Below are positions 1 through 10,787 of a DNA stretch of 64,000 nt, piece by piece (the first letter of the stretch is position 1; each line of letters begins with the position of its first letter). The stretch is from Carnegiea gigantea (lineage: Eukaryota > Streptophyta > Magnoliopsida > Caryophyllales > Cactaceae): assembly GCA_029747015.1 (NCBI GenBank), contig JAKOGI010000005.1:920191-984190 (forward strand). The letters are read 5' to 3'. Both the position numbers and the translations under genes were made by a program. The notes beneath the pieces were generated by a model. That model did not search any database, was not told the DNA's origin, and saw only the letters and a program-made list of their open reading frames with translations.

Positions 1-789
1 CGCCAAAAGCAAACTCTAGCTGCCAGGAAGCCTGCGCCCAAACTGGGAGCGCGGCACAGCCGTGTTGTGTGGCACGGTCACCCCGTGCCAGGGTGGCATG
101 ACCGTGCCATATGGCACGGCACACCCGTGCCACTTCTCTGCCTTCTTCCGTCGTCTCGCTTCTTCGGCCTGACACGTCCGTGTCGTCTAGCACGGTCCCA
201 CCGTGCCGATTCTTGGATTTTGGGCCACGAAACCCAACATCATCCAAGTCAGGCGAAACAGCCAAAGTCAGATATCCATTTGGGCACCTTATTGTTATGT
301 CAGTTCACTATGAGCGGGTTCTTTATTTTTGCCAATGATTGGGTCATGGAAAAACTAGCTGCACAGCTGTAAGTAAAAGATTTGTTTAGGTCCCAAAATA
401 TGTGATTCAGGCCCCTGATCAATCTGATGAAGCAAATTTAGCAGTCTAGAATGAAGCTACTATATCTGAATAAGCTGATCAGAATATTCCCACTCCAAGT
501 GATCCTGGGCTGGGTTAGGTACCTCAAAATACTCCAGCGCAAGAGGTGATGAATGTGTCCAAATCTCCTGCTCTGAAGAAAATCGTGCAAAAAAATGTCT
601 TTTTTAGGTGATGAAAGTGGTTCAAACCCAGTTTTGAAAGTGGTCCTTTGCTGTTGTCAAATAGATCCAATCACTATGGTTGAGGGTAACAAATCCACTA
701 CTTTAGCTGGTAGTGGCATAAGCCAACATGACAAGGCCCACAGTATGAGAAGGGCATTGAGTCTCAGCCCTAGGGCATGATAGTCCTTT
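1..789. repeat. Repeat-derived DNA with a GC-rich CACGG/CCGTG block, no gene
   Basis: Bases about 50-215 are much richer in G+C than the rest of the window and repeat the words GGCACGG and CCGTGCC in both orientations. Blocks of this kind are common in the terminal or untranslated parts of plant Ty3/gypsy elements, so I read it as a retrotransposon fragment, but no LTR end, primer site or protein motif is visible. Bases 216-789 are AT-rich and lack a convincing coding frame; the open frames here are short and resemble no family I know. Confidence 0.3.
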
Positions 790-1993
790 CATGGCTTGTT
801 AGCAAACTTAAGCTGACGAACAAAAGTTCAAGCAACTACATGGCCATTATTTTCATGGCATTGGTGAAAAAGTCCAACACCTATACTGTAAATTGACGTA
901 TATTCAAGATGACATTTTCTGGACCCTACCTCAGTAGTATAAATAAAAGCTGAGCAGAGAAACTCTTGATGAGTATCTCAAGTTTTCTCGAATTGAAAAG
1001 AGTATAATCAAATAACGAGCTAAGGAGCATTTTTTCCAACATGGAAGTGACAACTCTGGGTTTTCCATACCATCGTGAAGCATAAAAGTTAGCAGTAGTT
1101 CGTTCATAAGGTGCTGGACCTTCAGGGTCAGGTTTGCTCTTCTCAGGGCAGCACTACTATGGCTTTTGTGGACTTCTACATGACCCTTACGGGTGCGCGA
1201 TAGCAGGTTCAACCACTTAATCTGGAGTTGATTAATAGTGTCGTTCTTCTATCTGTATCCCAGCAGCATATTCTTAAAGCTCCCTTCTCTCCTAAGGATG
1301 TAAAGCAGGCTCTCCTTATTATAGAAAGCAATAAAGCCCCCAATTTGGATGGATATACAATGGGGTTTTTCAAGAATGCCTGACACATTATTGATGATGA
1401 CATTTACGCAGCTATTTTTCAAGAAGCCTAATGTATTGAAGGTTCAAGAGTGTCGCCCTATTGCTTTATGTAATGTTCTCTGCGAGATGATTGCTAAGCT
1501 GCTTGGTTCTAGAGTGTAATTGATTCTGTCTGACGTGATACATATGAGCCAAAGTGCTTTTATTAAAGGCAGGCTAATTATGGACAACATGATGATGGCT
1601 CATCAACTGGTCAAGCACTATGAGCGTAAGCATATTTCACCAAGAGCTAGGTTATAGATCGACATTGCAAGGTTTATAGATCGACATTGCAAGGTGCATA
1701 ATACAGTTAGATTTTTGTGAGTCACCTTACTTGATTTTGATTTTCTCGAGGATTTTGTCAGGCTTGTTAAGGTCTGCATCTCCGCTCCCTTTTTTTTTGT
1801 GAATGTGAATGGTTCTCCTAGTGGTTTATTTACAGGGGCTCGTGGCTTTAGGTAAGGGAATCCCCTTTCACCTTATCTCTTTGTGTTATGCATGGAAGTT
1901 TTATTAGGAGGCTTGGGTTTAGCAGTAAAAGACAAACCATTACCAGTTCCATCCCAACTTCTCAAGTATGGCAGAATGCAATTTTTCCATTTA
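790..1993 (+). pseudogene. LINE (L1-type) ORF2 relic, 5' half: upstream region and reverse transcriptase
   Basis: Broken coding sequence of a non-LTR retrotransposon. Around 1300-1370 the translation reads SNKAPNLDGYTMGFF, the decayed form of the NKAPGPDG reverse-transcriptase motif. Near 1440-1620 come segments like SPYCFM/IALCNV and SQSAFIKGR LIMDN, and near 1740-1950 VNVNGSPSG...GNPLSPYLFVLCMEVL, all in the order expected for LINE RT. A short direct repeat (GATCGACATTGCAAGGT) at about 1658-1694 and many stops and frameshifts show it is dead. Upstream (about 790-1080) a decayed KAKEHFFQHGSDNSGFF-like segment matches the stretch usually just before RT. The frame is cut at 1993 by the element at 1994-6068 and resumes at 6072. 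Confidence 0.8.
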
Positions 1994-4900
1994 GGCCCTG
2001 TTTGGACCTAAGAAAATAAGGTGGAAAGAAAGTTGAAAGGGAAAAAAAATGAGGAGGAAAAAAAATGAGAAGGAAAGTCATTTTCTTTCTCTAGTTTGGA
2101 TTAGAGAAAAATACAAAGAAAAAAAATTACTTTCCATCTAACTTTTTTTCCTTTGTTTGGAAGAGAGAAAATAAACCAAGCAAAGAAAATATATCTTGTT
2201 TCAACCAAAATGCAATCTTCAAGTCATCCTTTGACTTGCTAATACCAATCAAACTCTACTTCAAACTCCCTGATTTTGTTACAACTTCGAATTTTATAAG
2301 AATCCATAAAACCTGACAATTCCAAATCAAACTATTCATTGAAAGTGGGCCCCAAAATGCCAAACTCTCTCATTACACCAAGAACTCATTATCGATTTTG
2401 ACTTTTAATCACAACTCACGACGAGTAGCTGGGCAAGCAAGAAACGTTCTAGCTGAGTTAAGGTCCCTGTAAAGAGCTTGATAGACCTTCATTTGGGATA
2501 TCTCACTCAAACCTTCAACCTATAAACATAAAACATCAAAAAGAGATCAGCAAAATTTGCACTCAAACCTTCAACTGAAAGTAGCAGAATTTATATAATG
2601 AAACAGGACCTGCTCAGTTCCAAATCTGGATTGTCATCCTAGCAAGTTCAGCATTTTCTTTACTAGTACTAATGTTAAATGAGAATCTCTTTTGAGAGAG
2701 TTTAAATACATCAAAAGCCAAACCAAAACCCACTTTTTTAAACTAGAAGCAATAAAGATGAACCAACATATCACAAATATGAACCCCTACTGACTTTTCT
2801 AACCCCACGTTCAAATCTACCATTGCCATAGCAATCTCAATATGTCTATCACCAAAGTCATTCTCAAACAAGGCGGCCACTTTCACATCAACCAACTTAA
2901 TCAAAAGCAACCTAGCTGGGGCATTGAAATTAGAAAAAAGACAGAACCAAGAAACAGACTAGGAACTAAGACGTCAACATTTCGGAAAGTCCAATGACAT
3001 GAGCACTCAACCTGCAACTGGGTTCACTAATTCAATCAACTGTTCTAAACATAGATTTTGTGCCAGCCAGCCTACAAATGATGGGAAGATGAGGAGAAAT
3101 GACTACACAAAAGACGCCAACACTACTGCAGTCTCAAATAATCAGGGCAAAGGGATGTCATGTGACTACATAAAAGATGACACTAGTTCTGCAGGTGTCA
3201 TGTTGTATTTACAGATCTTAGTCCACCACCATCCATTCACTCAACTACAAAGATTGGGGGGAGGGGGATCCAAAATGGTGTATTTCTCAAGAGCTGTTAC
3301 CTTTGCAATTTCATCATAAAGTTATTTTTCAGTGTAATTTCTTAAGTTGCCTTTCTCAAGAGCCATTGCTACCGCATCCATACCCGATCTAAGGGATCTT
3401 AGCTCCTTACACACGAACTCTATTGCCTTATTCTTTGATTTCTTGGTCTCCACTTGGTCTTTCGAGGGAAGCGCACATGAAGATTCTTCATTAGTAAGAA
3501 TCGGAGGAGCATCCTCACTTGAGCTTGCTGCTTCTCTTGTCCACTGATGCTGCCTTTCTTTTGACCCAGCTGCATTGCTTCCAGTTGCTCTATCTTTCCC
3601 AAAGCGAAGGTCCAACTTGTAGAAATTTGGCACACGTTTGTAGTGATAAGTTTTTACATCTGGATTTGACTAGTCGCCGCCCATTTTCCAAGCTTCTCCC
3701 ACTCATCTATCTATAGAAACAATAATATATATGATGGTTAAGTTTCATTCTAATTACGAAGTCAATTACAATTAGAAAATTGCATAATTACAAAGTCAAT
3801 TACAAATAAAAAATTGCATAACCAAAAAACAAGTTGACAACATCAGTAACTTTCAACTAGGTAAATTTATAACTATATCCTTCCCCATTGGAGATTTTTG
3901 GGGAGGGGGATTACAGGTTTTATTCATGTATAAATATAATGTGAAAAATAATACCCACATTCGACCCATATTCAAATAGTTGTCCAAGTACTAATATTCC
4001 ACTAACTTCAATAACCTACAAACATAAGTCGTCTGAAAAAATAGAAGCAGCAAACAAACAAACAACTTGGCAAATACACCATTTCAAGGATAGGTGCGAA
4101 AATATAAATTAAAGAAAGGCAAAGTATAGCAAACACAGCAGACAAACTAGAGGGATCTAAGGAAGGAAACGACATTTTCAGGACACACTCAGTGATTAGC
4201 AATAGCCTTAGAGAAAGAGTTAATAATAGGCATGGTCTAGCAACAAAAAAAAAAGGGGTTAAATGCCAGCTTCCTTTTATTGATGTATAAATATAATGTA
4301 TAGTAAGTTGCTTCCTTTTATCATAAATTCCAGCTTTCGGTTTCTGTATTAGTAGATCTTGCACAATGACTAGAATTAGTTTTATATGTTGCTATACATT
4401 TATTCATTTGCACACTAGCAGATAGCTTCTCATCTATGCTATATTCCACAACACCCTATTATCAACACAAAGTAATACCAAAATCTGACCATCAATGTCT
4501 AATATAACTTTACCATGTATATAGTAGTATCAGACACAGTAGGATCGATCATCTTGAATAATACTGTAACAGTAATGCATTAACCACCGAAATATAAAGA
4601 AGCTGATATATCATAATGCATTACAGGTTTAATATTGACTTTTTCCTCTTGACAGAAGTATCATAATGCATTAACCACAACTTGATTCAGTAGTATAATA
4701 ATTCGCAAGCAAATATTCAAACAGAAATTTAACTCATAAGATTACCTCAGATTCTTCATTGATATTATCTCGTGGATTAGACAAACTCCGCTAAGGCCTA
4801 AAAATTGCATCTTGCTCTTCGATGTTATCATCAAGCTGAGACGATTCAATAACTAGACGCTTCAAATTTCTTCTCATGGATTATTCATAGGAAGCTGAGC

Positions 4901-6068
4901 GCTTGATTAATGAGCTAGTGGGCACTTTGGGGCGATTGACATGAGGCAGTGAAGTGTTCCTTGGCTTGTTCGACGCCATGGACTACTCAATCTGCTTTGT
5001 CATTTGAAAGGAATGGGAAATTACAAATAATCATCAGTATCCTTCATAGTAGCACTAGTACGAATACTAAACTAAACATAGACAACATGTCTCTTATAAA
5101 ATTCAAGACAATTTTCAACTCTATTAAACACCATGCCTAATTTGGGTACAAGCATCTAGTCATCACAATTTGTTATCCATTCACTTGTGATATCAATTGA
5201 CGAATTAGTGACTACTGGGGTTTGGTGACTAAACATGTCTAAGATTAATATTACAAAGCAAAATATTAACATTAATAATAGAACAAACGATGTCACTAAT
5301 GCACAAATTAATAAGAAATGCACCAGAAATACTATATGAGGTAGGAAAACTTTGCAAATTCTGGACTTGCTCCCTCCCTTCACCAGTAATTACGTCAGGA
5401 CCAATTTCCACAATGTCCAAGCACCTGCAACAAAGGCAAAACCCATATACCCCAAAAGCCCCCTCTACAAGTGAGGTAAGTGACGAGGGAGAAGACGAAC
5501 CAGAGGTAGTAGTAGCAGTAGCAGTAGTCGTCATAACAAAATCCCCCTTGCAGAGATTCCGAAACCCATATACACCCAAAAAAAAAAGAAAAACACGAAG
5601 AACTCTCCTGGCAGAGACAAATTTCACCAAAACCCAATCTTCAACCCTCAAACCCTAGATTGAGAGAATGAGAAAGAGAGAGAGAGAGAGTTACCGGATA
5701 GAGAGCGTCGCCGGAAGAGAGCGTCGTCGCCAGAAGGTTGTCGGAGCTAGGAGGAGAGATCGCAGCCGGCGAAGAGAAGGAGAAAGAGAGCGAGAGGTGC
5801 GAAGGGACAGATGAACGAGAGGTGCGAGAGATGAGTGAGGGTTTGGCCGTTTGGGGGGGGCTATCGGGCTCCTAAGGCTGGAATTTTCCATGCGTTTTCC
5901 TCACAAATTTTGAAAGAAAATATATCACATTATCTAATCATAATTTTCCTCCAACTTTTTCTCCTTATTTTTTTTTCCATTCATTTTTTCTTACTCCAAA
6001 CATGAGAAAAATTTTAATTTTTCATCTTTTTTTTCTTTCCATGCTATTTTCTTAAGTCCAACACACCC
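1994..6068. mobile_element. PIF/Harbinger-like DNA transposon (non-autonomous, about 4.1 kb)
   Basis: The ends are imperfect inverted repeats: left GGCCCTGTTTGGACCTAAG, right (reverse complement) GGGTGTGTTGGACTTAAG, followed inward by AAGAAAATA and purine-rich runs on both sides. It is flanked by the 3-bp direct repeat TTA (1991-1993 and 6069-6071), the duplication typical of PIF/Harbinger. Removing it re-joins the LINE reading frame at a point where RT has the FADDLLLF motif (here FHL|VFAEDLLMF), which fixes both boundaries. Inside, on the minus strand, lie remains of the Myb/SANT-like accessory protein; I see no recognisable DDE transposase, so it probably depended on another copy. Confidence 0.75.
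3322..3650 (-). pseudogene. C-terminal part of a Myb/SANT-like (Myb_DNA-bind_3 type) transposon protein
   Basis: Read on the minus strand, this gives PNFYKLDLRFGKDRATGSNA, the hallmark stretch that follows the Myb/SANT-like domain in the PIF/Harbinger accessory protein and its domesticated plant relatives. After that come a Ser/Glu-rich linker and a C-terminal tail (VCKELRSLRSGMDAVAMALE) ending in a stop at 3322. Such proteins pair with the transposase for import and DNA binding. The N-terminal SANT domain is not found intact: minus-strand coding-like pieces at about 4745-4980 (beginning MASNKPRNTSLPHVNRPKV, with stops) and 5395-5535 (beginning MTTTATATTTSGSSS) may be its decayed upstream exons. 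Probably not functional. Confidence 0.55.
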
Positions 6069-6234
6069 TTAGTGTTTGCTGAAGATTTGCTGATGTTCTC
6101 TCGAGGTGATTTACCATCACTTCAAGGCCTGTGGGGGTCCTTCTAGCACTTTAGTGAGATGTTGTCCATCATTGCTTGTGTGGGTTTTACTCAAGACCCA
6201 TTTCCTTTTCAATATCTTGGCCTTCTGCGCATGT

Positions 6235-7160
6235 CAAATTCTTAGCAGTTTTAAAGCTGAGACGGTCGAATAGAATTTCAAAATTAATGAACTAGACTTT
6301 AGTTTAATGCAGACTTTGAGAATGGTTTAGGTTAACTTGGGTACGTAAATAAAGAATAAAGTAACCAGGATATGACTTTGGCCAAAGTAAAGCTACAACC
6401 AAGTTTAGAGACCCACCAATAAGTTGATTAAAGGTCTATTCATCCTCAACTTGTCTAAGATATTCACTCAACTCACAACCAAGGATACTTGTATGAAGAG
6501 AGATTTTGGAGTCAAACAAGCTAGAAATTGGTTCACTTCAACTTTCGATTCTATCCAATGGATACAAACTTTGCAATTTATAGGGAAAGAGGTTTAACTC
6601 ATAGTCGAATGAAAAGACAAGCATTAAACTAGTACATTTAACTAGAAACTATTAAGACTAGAAATATTTGGAAATTAAAGAAGACATACAAAGAGCCAAG
6701 GTTCATTAAATGCTAATTCAACCCCTTTTGATGCTTTATCTTCCACCATTAAATACATGGTCATGCTTGGGCTTCTCAAGTGAGATTAGCTTGCATTGGA
6801 TTGAGACTATTTCATTGAGTTTCAAGATTGTTATCAAATCATGTAACATTAATAGAGGAAAGTCAATGCTCACTCATGCCTGTAAAAATACTCTCTAGAA
6901 TAGTTTTAAAGTTGCTATCAAACACTTTGATGAACTGTTAACTCTGGTCTGTGACTGACTTATGCATACTAATGACTTTGGTCTGGAACTGACTTTGACA
7001 GGCGGCTCTTTTTGGACTTTTGTCAAAGTTGTTGGGATTGACTTTGAATTGGTAACAACTAAACTCACCCCAAAAATAACTTCCTAAGCTAAGATAGAAT
7101 GTGTACCTTGGCCAAAGTTTGGTAGAGGAGATAACTTAGACCCTTGGAGTTAAACGCTCC
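6235..7160. other. Unidentified segment of about 0.9 kb interrupting the LINE relic
   Basis: The LINE frame stops near 6234 and resumes near 7161, so this stretch looks like an insertion. It has no long coding frame and I could not find clear inverted repeats or a target duplication at its edges. It contains several copies of CTTTGGCCAAAG-like words (about 6377 and 7113) and repeated GACTTTG-type words (about 6940-7050). Confidence 0.35.
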
Positions 7161-7450
7161 ACCTTTTGCTATCTACTTGTAGGCTGACACATCGGCATTG
7201 TCGACCTCTAGTTGATGAGATTAGACAAAAAATGTATTCGTGGGCTGCGGGGGGAAAAAAAAACTCTTACTGTGCAGATAGATTTATCCTAATCGAATAT
7301 GTCCTTGCTTGTGTGATTTTCTGGTCTTCTGTCTTCATGTTACCACAGCACATATTCAGGCTATCGAACGTATTTACAGTAGGTTTTTAGGGTCAGGAGG
7401 ATATGATTCTAATAGGATGGCTCTAGTTGGTTGGTCCAAGGTTTGTCAAT

Positions 7451-7617
7451 CAGGGGCGGAGCTATGTTATGGGTTGGGCTGTTCATAGACCCTCCTAACC
7501 AAAAAAAATTCTAATGAGCTATATTTTGAAAGGGGCTACATTAGTATATGTGGACATCCTTAAAATAGGTAGTTTAATAAATAGACATCATGTTCTATAT
7601 ATCTAGATCTGCCATTG
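7451..7617. mobile_element. hAT-type MITE, 167 bp, in the LINE relic
   Basis: Starts CAGGGGCGGAGC and ends GATCTGCCATTG, whose reverse complement CAATGGCAGATC matches the start at 8 of 12 positions. It is flanked by 8-bp direct repeats, TTGTCAAT (7443-7450) and TTGTCAAC (7618-7625), as expected for hAT. Taking it out restores the LINE frame around GWSKVC. It carries no coding capacity. Confidence 0.75.
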
Positions 7618-8116
7618 TTGTCAACCTCCCCAAAATGGGGCTTTGGGCATCAAAGAAGTGTTAGCTTAGAATAAGTTGCTCTGTACTAACTGGATTTGGA
7701 ATTTATTACACATTAAATCAATTTTTTAAAAATGGGCCACTGCCTGTGTGCTGACGGATGGGGATATTCTTCGTGCATCTTCTCATGCAGCTGATAAGGG
7801 GTTGGAAGAATATTCTTACGGATAATGCAGCTACTGCTCATAACTGGTTTCAGAGTTTTAGTAATTTGTTTGACATTAAAGCCTGCTGCAAACTTTTCAA
7901 CCCAGAGTTAGATGCAGCTAGCTCTACTTTTTGGGAAACAACAGTAGAAATAGTGAAGCAATTACTTAGTATATTCAATATGTGTTGGTAAATTTGATGG
8001 TTATTGGGATCCATACATGTAACTGCTAGCTTATAAAGGCACTCTACTTTTTGGAAAACAACAATGATATTTATTTGCAATTTTTCATCAGAAAACCAAA
8101 AAGATTCATTAAATAT

Positions 8117-8272
8117 AAGTTAAAGGTTCACCATGTAAACCCAAAAAAGTTACAGTTAACAATTTAAAATTCATTCAATTTATGAGGATCAGTCAAGTTA
8201 AAGGTTCACCATGTAAACCCAAAAAAGTTACAGTTAACAATTTAAAATTCATTCAATTTATAAGGATCAGTC
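8117..8272. repeat. 78-bp tandem duplication
   Basis: Two head-to-tail copies of a 78-bp unit starting AAGTTAAAGGTTCACC; the second copy begins at 8195. The only clear difference I see is ATGAGG versus ATAAGG near the end of the unit, so the duplication is young relative to the surrounding decayed DNA. Confidence 0.9.
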
Positions 8273-8393
8273 ACATAAAGTTAATATTTTATTTTCATTA
8301 GCAAAAAATCGAACAGCTCCCTGAAAAGGTTTATTAGGGGAACGTTTGAATTAATCATTTTTAACTAAAGGTCTCTGGAAAAATAAAAATTAG

Positions 8394-8896
8394 TGTTGGG
8401 TTTAGTAGCTCAAAATTAGCTCCGCAGACCCACCACGGGCTTCAAGAAGTTTGGGCTACGGACCATAGCGGTTAGGGTTTTGTCGGCTTGGCGGTTAGGG
8501 TTGCTCTTAGGATTTTTTTGCATCCTTATACCTCTAAATCCTATATAAAGGGCCTAACTTAGGCTCTAATACTCATCCCTGAATCCCAGACTAGTAAAAA
8601 TACTTATAGAGTATTCTGTTTCTACTATCTTAGATTTGCGAGAGAGGTTGAAAGAATTTTGAGAGAGATTATGAAAGAGATTGTAATCTGGTTGCTTGAT
8701 CGAATTACTCATTATGATTGTGATCGCATCGTAGCATAGTAGATTGTTTGTACTCGTCGCCGTCCGTGGTTTTTTTCCCGTATTGGGTTTCCATGTAAAT
8801 CTTTGTGTTCTTTATTATTCTTGTTATCGTTGTTTACTTTTGAATATCATTGTTTATCCCAACACTTCGGCTATTAGTTTGCTTTAATTCCTAACA
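8394..8896 (+). repeat. 5' LTR of the copia element
   Basis: Begins TGTTGGGTTTAG and ends TTCCTAACA. A promoter-like TATATAAAG lies at about 8543-8551 with a leader rich in GAGAGA further on (about 8640-8690), as expected for U3-R organisation. Confidence 0.85.
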
Positions 8897-8921
8897 AGTT
8901 GCATCAGAGCTTTGGTTTAGG

Positions 8922-9790
8922 ATGTTTTCAATCATAAAAATTGATATTCAGAAGTTTGATGAGGAGATTAGTTTTAATATCTGGAAGGTGCAGATGAGAG
9001 TAGTTCTCATTCAGCATGGGTTGTGGAAAGTTCTTTCAGGACATTATACGAAACCCAGTACGATGACAGATGATCAATGGGTGAAATAGCAGAAGAAGAA
9101 GTGTGATTCTTTGACGGATGACGAATGGAAGGAATTGGAGCTAAAAGCCCTTTCTGCCATACAGTTATACTTGGCACCACATGTCTTACGAGAGGTGCTT
9201 GATAAGATAACTGCAGTGAGTTTTTGGGTTTGACTTGAGGAACTATACATGACGAAGAGTCTTTCCAACAAGATTCGATTGAAGGAAAGGTTGTAAACTT
9301 TCAGAATGGTAGAAGATACTCCAATTTAAAAACATCTGAATGATTTCAATTCGATTGTAGTTGACCTTGAAAGTTTAGATCTGAAAATTGAGGATAAGAA
9401 TAAGGCTGTTTTGTTGGTTGTGTCTCTATCCCCTTCATATAAACACTTTAAGGAAATCTTGCTATATAGTAATTCTGATAATATATCATTCGAGGATATT
9501 AAGTCAAACCTACTGTCTAAGGAGAAGTTTGATCTTGACATTCATACTGATTCTACTGAGGGACTAGTAGCAAGGGGTAAAACAACTTAAAAGGGGAATA
9601 GTGATAGGAGTAAGAACCATTCTAAACCTAGAAATCCTCACGGTGGTAAGACCTATAATTACTGTGGTAAATTAGGTCATATTGTTGCTAACTGTTGGTA
9701 ATACAAAACAAGAGGAAGAAAGAAGAAGATAATTCTCATGAGCGTGCTGAAACTTCGTTTTTGAATCTGATTCTAATGGTGACGTTTTGT
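8922..9790 (+). pseudogene. copia gag, inactivated
   Basis: From the ATG at 8922 the translation has copia gag features: F-DEEISFNIWKVQMR near the start, WKELELKALSAIQLYLA, DLKIEDKNKAVLLVVSLSPS, and a zinc knuckle near 9655-9702. In-frame stops occur early (for example at about 9088) and later. In the knuckle YNYCGKLGHIVANC the first Cys of the CX2CX4HX4C pattern is Tyr. It would have encoded the capsid/nucleocapsid precursor. Confidence 0.8.
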
Positions 9791-10236
9791 TTGCTACCTC
9801 TACTGAAAGGGGGAGCGTTTCTGATTGGATTCTTGATTCGGGGTGTACCTATTATATGTGTCGTCATAATGATTGGTTTTCAATATATGATCCAGTTGAC
9901 TCAACTGTTATTCACATGGAAAATAATACCCAATGTAATGTAACTGAAATCGGTACTGTTAAAATCAAGACCCATAATGGTGTTGTCAGGACTTTATCAA
10001 ATGTTCATCATATTCCTGACTTGAAGTATAACCTCATCTCTCTAGGAACCCTTGAATCCAAGGGGTGCAAATATTCAGCTAAAAGTGGAGTTCTGAAGGT
10101 GTCGAAGGGCACTCGGATTTTGTTGAAAGGTTTGAGGCAAAGAAGCCTTTATATCTTGCAGGCATCTACTACAGCATTCGGTTCACTTAAAATACCCTTC
10201 GTGTTCCGCCCTTTGGGGTGCTATGACGGTATGTGA
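9787..10236 (+). pseudogene. copia pol fragment: protease and GAG-pre-integrase segment
   Basis: An open frame of 149 codons contains WILDSGCTYYMC, the copia protease active site with the DSG triad. NVHHIPDLKYNLISLG and VLKVSKGTRILLKG...LYILQASTT follow, the conserved linker before the zinc-binding domain of integrase. The frame then enters unrelated sequence and stops 40 bp before the right LTR, so everything downstream of the pre-integrase segment was deleted. Confidence 0.85.
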
Positions 10237-10271
10237 GAGTTGGTGTTGGTGATTTTGGTCCAAGGTGGAGA

Positions 10272-10782
10272 TTGGGTTTGGTGGCGCGAAATCAGCTCCA
10301 TAGATCCACCAAGGGCTTCAAGGAGTTTGGGCTACGGACTATGTCGGCTAGGATTTCGTGGTATTGGCGGCTGGGGTTGCTCATAGGATTTTTTACATCC
10401 TTATACCTCTAAACCCTATATAAAGAGCATAGCCTAGGCTCCAATACTCATCCCTGAATCCCAGACCAGTAAGAAATACTTATAGAGTATTCCGTTTCCA
10501 CTATCCCAGATTTGTGAGAGAGGTTGAGAGAGTTTTGAGAGAGATTATAAGAGAGATTGTAACTTGGTTACTTGATCGAATCACTCGTTGTGATTGTGAT
10601 CGCATTGTACTCACTCCTAATCATAGTAGGTTGTTTGTGCTCATCGCCGTCCGTGGTTTTTTCCCGCATTGAGTTTTCACGTAAATCTTTGTGTTCTTTA
10701 TTGTTCTTGTTATCGTTGTTTACTTTTGAATATCATTGTTCATCCTAATGCTTCCGCTATTAGTTTGCTCTAATTCTTAACA
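10272..10782 (+). repeat. 3' LTR of the copia element
   Basis: Aligns along its length with the 5' LTR. It shares TATATAAAG (about 10419) and the GAGAGA leader, carries an extra stretch (TACTCACTCCTAATCA, about 10608-10623), and ends CTTAACA directly before the ATTAG target duplication. Confidence 0.85.
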
Positions 10783-10787
10783 ATTAG

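Larger units (their letters stand above)
6072..8000 (+). pseudogene. LINE ORF2 relic, 3' half (after the Harbinger insertion)
   Basis: The RT frame resumes with VFAEDLLMFSRGDLPSLQGL (the FADD motif with Asp changed to Glu) and runs to about 6234 (YLGLLRMSNS). It is then interrupted until about 7160, and resumes with RLTHRHCRPLVDEIRQKMYSWA, a segment typical of the region after LINE RT, continuing through FILPQH- and IGWSKVC-like pieces. A 167-bp MITE interrupts it at 7451-7617, then GLGIKEVLA-NKLLCTNWIWNLL follows to about 7770. Stops and frameshifts are frequent. Its 3' end and poly(A) tail are not clear. Confidence 0.7.
8394..10782 (+). mobile_element. Ty1/copia LTR retrotransposon, internally deleted
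   Basis: Two similar LTRs (8394-8896 and about 10272-10782) begin TGTTGGG/TTGGG and end CTAACA/CTTAACA, and the whole is bracketed by the 5-bp duplication ATTAG (8389-8393 and 10783-10787). A primer-binding site resembling initiator tRNA-Met (TTGCATCAGAGC, 8899-8910) follows the left LTR, and a polypurine tract (CCAAGGTGGAGA, about 10260-10271) precedes the right one. Between them are a broken gag and the start of pol (protease and the GAG-pre-integrase segment). Integrase, reverse transcriptase and RNase H are missing, so the element is only about 2.4 kb and cannot move by itself. The LTRs differ at many positions, so the insertion is not recent. Confidence 0.9.

Noticed and set aside
8117..8272. 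Possible CRISPR-like or satellite array
   Set aside because: Only two copies of a 78-bp unit with no spacers; a simple tandem duplication in a plant genome.
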